DNA of 7,824 nt from Planctomycetaceae bacterium (GTDB lineage: Bacteria > Planctomycetota > Planctomycetia > Pirellulales > Thermoguttaceae). The translations under genes were made by a program, and so were the position numbers. Positions within the stretch are counted from its first letter, which is position 1. Each line of letters opens with the position of its first letter. Below are positions 6,517 to 7,824 of the stretch, one piece after another. The notes under the pieces are model-generated. The model saw nothing but the letters and a program-made list of their open reading frames with translations. It did not search any database and had not been told where the DNA came from. Where the stretch lies: NCBI GenBank assembly GCA_003509805.1, contig DOMV01000378.1:1-7824 (forward strand). The letters run 5' to 3'.

Positions 6517-6556
6517 CACCTTCCAAACCACTACTCAGGATAGGAAATCCGACATC

Positions 6557-7780
6557 ATGAAAGGGAATTTCAACCCTCGAAACGCCGTGGAATCGACGCC
6601 GCAAAGCGTTCCACTCCTTGACCTTTCCCGTCAATACCAAACGATTAGGGACGAAATCGCCGAGGTGTTGCAGCGCGTTTCCGACAGCGGTCAGTTCGTT
6701 CTCGGACCGGAAGTCGCGAAACTGGAACAAAGCGTTGCCGCCTATTGCCAAACCGATTACGCCGTCGCGTGCGCTTCGGGAAGCGATGCCTTGATTTTGC
6801 CGCTCATGGCCCACGGCGTCGGGCCGGGCGACGAGGTGATCGTTCCCAGTTTCACCTTTTTCGCGTCGGTCAGCGCCGTCAGTCTCGTCGGGGCCACCCC
6901 GGTTTTCGCCGACATTGATCCGCGCACGTTCAATATCGACCCGCAACAGGTGAAACGCCTCGTCTCCTCCAAAACGAAAGCGATCATCCCGGTGCACCTT
7001 TTCGGCCAAATGGCCGACATGGTCGCGATCGACACGATCGCCCAGGAAAGCGACGGACGCATGCTCGTGCTCGAAGATTCCGCCCAATCGATCGGCGCGG
7101 AACTCGACGGGCGCCGGGCCGGGAGCTGGGGGGATGTCACCGCGTTGAGTTTTTATCCGACGAAAAATCTCGGCGGCGCCGGCGACGGGGGAATGATGGT
7201 TTCCCGTAATGCCGATTTCGCCGCCCGGCTTCGCCTGTTCCGCGGTCACGGCATGGAACCTCGCTATTATCACAAGGTCGTCGGCATCAACAGCCGCCTC
7301 GACTCGTACCAGGCGGCGGTGCTCAACGTGAAGATGAAACATCTCGAAAACTGGACGATGATGCGGTCCCGGAACGCGGCCCGGTATGCCGAACTGTTCG
7401 GCGACGACGGTCTCGAACGGTATCTCACGTTGCCGGAAGCGTTGCCGAACCGGCGCCACGTATGGAACCAGTATACGGTACGCATTCCCGACAATTTGCG
7501 GACGGCGCTCCGGGAACGACTCGCGGAAATGAAAATCGGAACGGATATTTATTATCCGCTCGGCCTCCACGAACAGGAATGCTTCCGCTCGCTCGGCTAC
7601 CCGGCGGAATCGCTCCCTGAAACATACCGGGCAAGCCGGGAAGTCCTCGCGCTCCCGATTTATCCCGAACTGACCGAGACGGAACAACGCCTCGTCGTCG
7701 CCGGAATCAAACGTTTCTTCGACGAAAACGTCGCGCGAAAACTGTTCCCGGGCGCGGTCCCGAACCGCGAAGCGGCATGA
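6557..7780 (+). CDS. DegT/DnrJ/EryC1-family PLP-dependent sugar aminotransferase
   Basis: A complete 407-residue member of the family that transfers an amino group, usually from glutamate, to a keto nucleotide-sugar, making amino sugars for surface glycans or glycoproteins. Visible features are ASGSDAL (73-79, cofactor phosphate binding), EDSAQ (173-177, Asp contacting the PLP pyridine), SFYPTKNLGGAGDGG with Lys203 forming the Schiff base, the substrate motif GINSRLDSYQAAV (243-255), and HVWNQYTVRIP near 301-311. Length is normal and no key residue is missing. The start is ATG 6557, with a weak AGGA 11 bases upstream; conserved sequence begins near residue 18. It is transcribed from the promoter at 6424-6452, and its stop overlaps the next start, so it is probably the first gene of an operon. 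WbpE-like (UDP-3-keto-GlcNAc acid) or FdtB/QdtB-like substrates are possible; sequence alone does not decide. It is cytoplasmic and acts as a dimer in known relatives. Confidence 0.93.
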   Translation: MKGNFNPRNAVESTPQSVPLLDLSRQYQTIRDEIAEVLQRVSDSGQFVLGPEVAKLEQSVAAYCQTDYAVACASGSDALILPLMAHGVGPGDEVIVPSFTFFASVSAVSLVGATPVFADIDPRTFNIDPQQVKRLVSSKTKAIIPVHLFGQMADMVAIDTIAQESDGRMLVLEDSAQSIGAELDGRRAGSWGDVTALSFYPTKNLGGAGDGGMMVSRNADFAARLRLFRGHGMEPRYYHKVVGINSRLDSYQAAVLNVKMKHLENWTMMRSRNAARYAELFGDDGLERYLTLPEALPNRRHVWNQYTVRIPDNLRTALRERLAEMKIGTDIYYPLGLHEQECFRSLGYPAESLPETYRASREVLALPIYPELTETEQRLVVAGIKRFFDENVARKLFPGAVPNREAA

Positions 7781-7824
7781 TATATTGTAAGCCGTTGACA
7801 TTTCCCGAAGCCGACGATTTAGGA
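7777..7824 (+). CDS. Start of the next operon gene, cut by right edge
   Basis: An ATG at 7777-7779 overlaps the aminotransferase TGA as ATGA, the usual arrangement for translational coupling. The frame stays open for 16 codons to the edge (MIYCKPLTFPEADDLG). The fragment is too short to assign. Position suggests a partner in nucleotide-sugar metabolism such as an acyltransferase, oxidoreductase or isomerase, but this is a guess from context only. Confidence 0.55.
   Translation, partial: MIYCKPLTFPEADDLG

Larger units (their letters stand above)
5908..6556. other. Non-coding region between divergent transcription units
   Basis: This 649-base stretch contains no convincing gene. The left part (5950-5985) can fold in the chemoreceptor leader: GCTTCGG pairs with CCGAAGC around an inner CGGC/GCCG stem. 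The middle carries a 13-bp tandem repeat (6066-6091) and the spaced copies GCCGGACAC at 6131-6139 and 6146-6154. Positions about 6220-6300 are AT-rich. The right part holds opposed promoter candidates, a palindrome and a structured leader. Minus-strand open frames here have third-base composition unlike the flanking genes. Confidence 0.6.

Noticed and set aside
6332..7801. 489-codon open frame on the minus strand opposite the aminotransferase
   Set aside because: It covers the whole aminotransferase gene, has no recognisable motif, is rich in Arg/Glu/His as expected from antisense of a GC-rich gene, and would cover the plus-strand promoter. The plus-strand protein has all family motifs.

Overview
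The window is about 7.8 kb of moderately GC-rich DNA that most resembles a gut- or biofilm-type planctomycete (Pirellulales/Thermoguttaceae-like). This rests on family recognition: a cysteine-containing autotransporter-type beta-barrel, a two-cluster ferredoxin of a form I associate with planctomycetes, a small LigD-like phosphoesterase, and weak Shine-Dalgarno use. No rRNA, tRNA, transposase or CRISPR array was seen.

Layout. Four genes read leftward (minus strand) over positions 1-5907. From upstream to downstream they are: a methyl-accepting chemotaxis protein (3343-5907), an outer-membrane beta-barrel protein with a signal peptide (1954-3162), an unusual protein joining a LigD-type 3'-phosphoesterase domain to an 8-cysteine 2[4Fe-4S] ferredoxin (753-1895), and the N-terminal part of an N6-adenine DNA methyltransferase that runs off the left edge (1-693). 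A 649-base non-coding region (5908-6556) separates this block from a rightward pair: a DegT/DnrJ/EryC1-family sugar aminotransferase (6557-7780) and the first 16 codons of a next gene that overlaps its stop codon by ATGA. The non-coding region holds a good sigma70-type promoter for the aminotransferase, a weaker opposed promoter facing the chemotaxis gene, and a 13-bp palindrome between them.

The genes do not form one obvious pathway. The chemoreceptor and barrel protein are envelope functions, the aminotransferase probably belongs to a nucleotide-sugar (surface glycan) operon continuing to the right, and the phosphoesterase-ferredoxin protein followed by the DNA methyltransferase forms a nucleic-acid-related pair.

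The most unusual points are the phosphoesterase-ferredoxin fusion, whose linker is built of 9-bp repeats and carries an internal start with its own Shine-Dalgarno sequence, and a window-wide pattern of short tandem repeats. The repeat units in genes are 9, 12 or 15 bp (always in frame), while the clear one in non-coding DNA is 13 bp. One 15-bp repeat has duplicated the start codon of the fusion gene.
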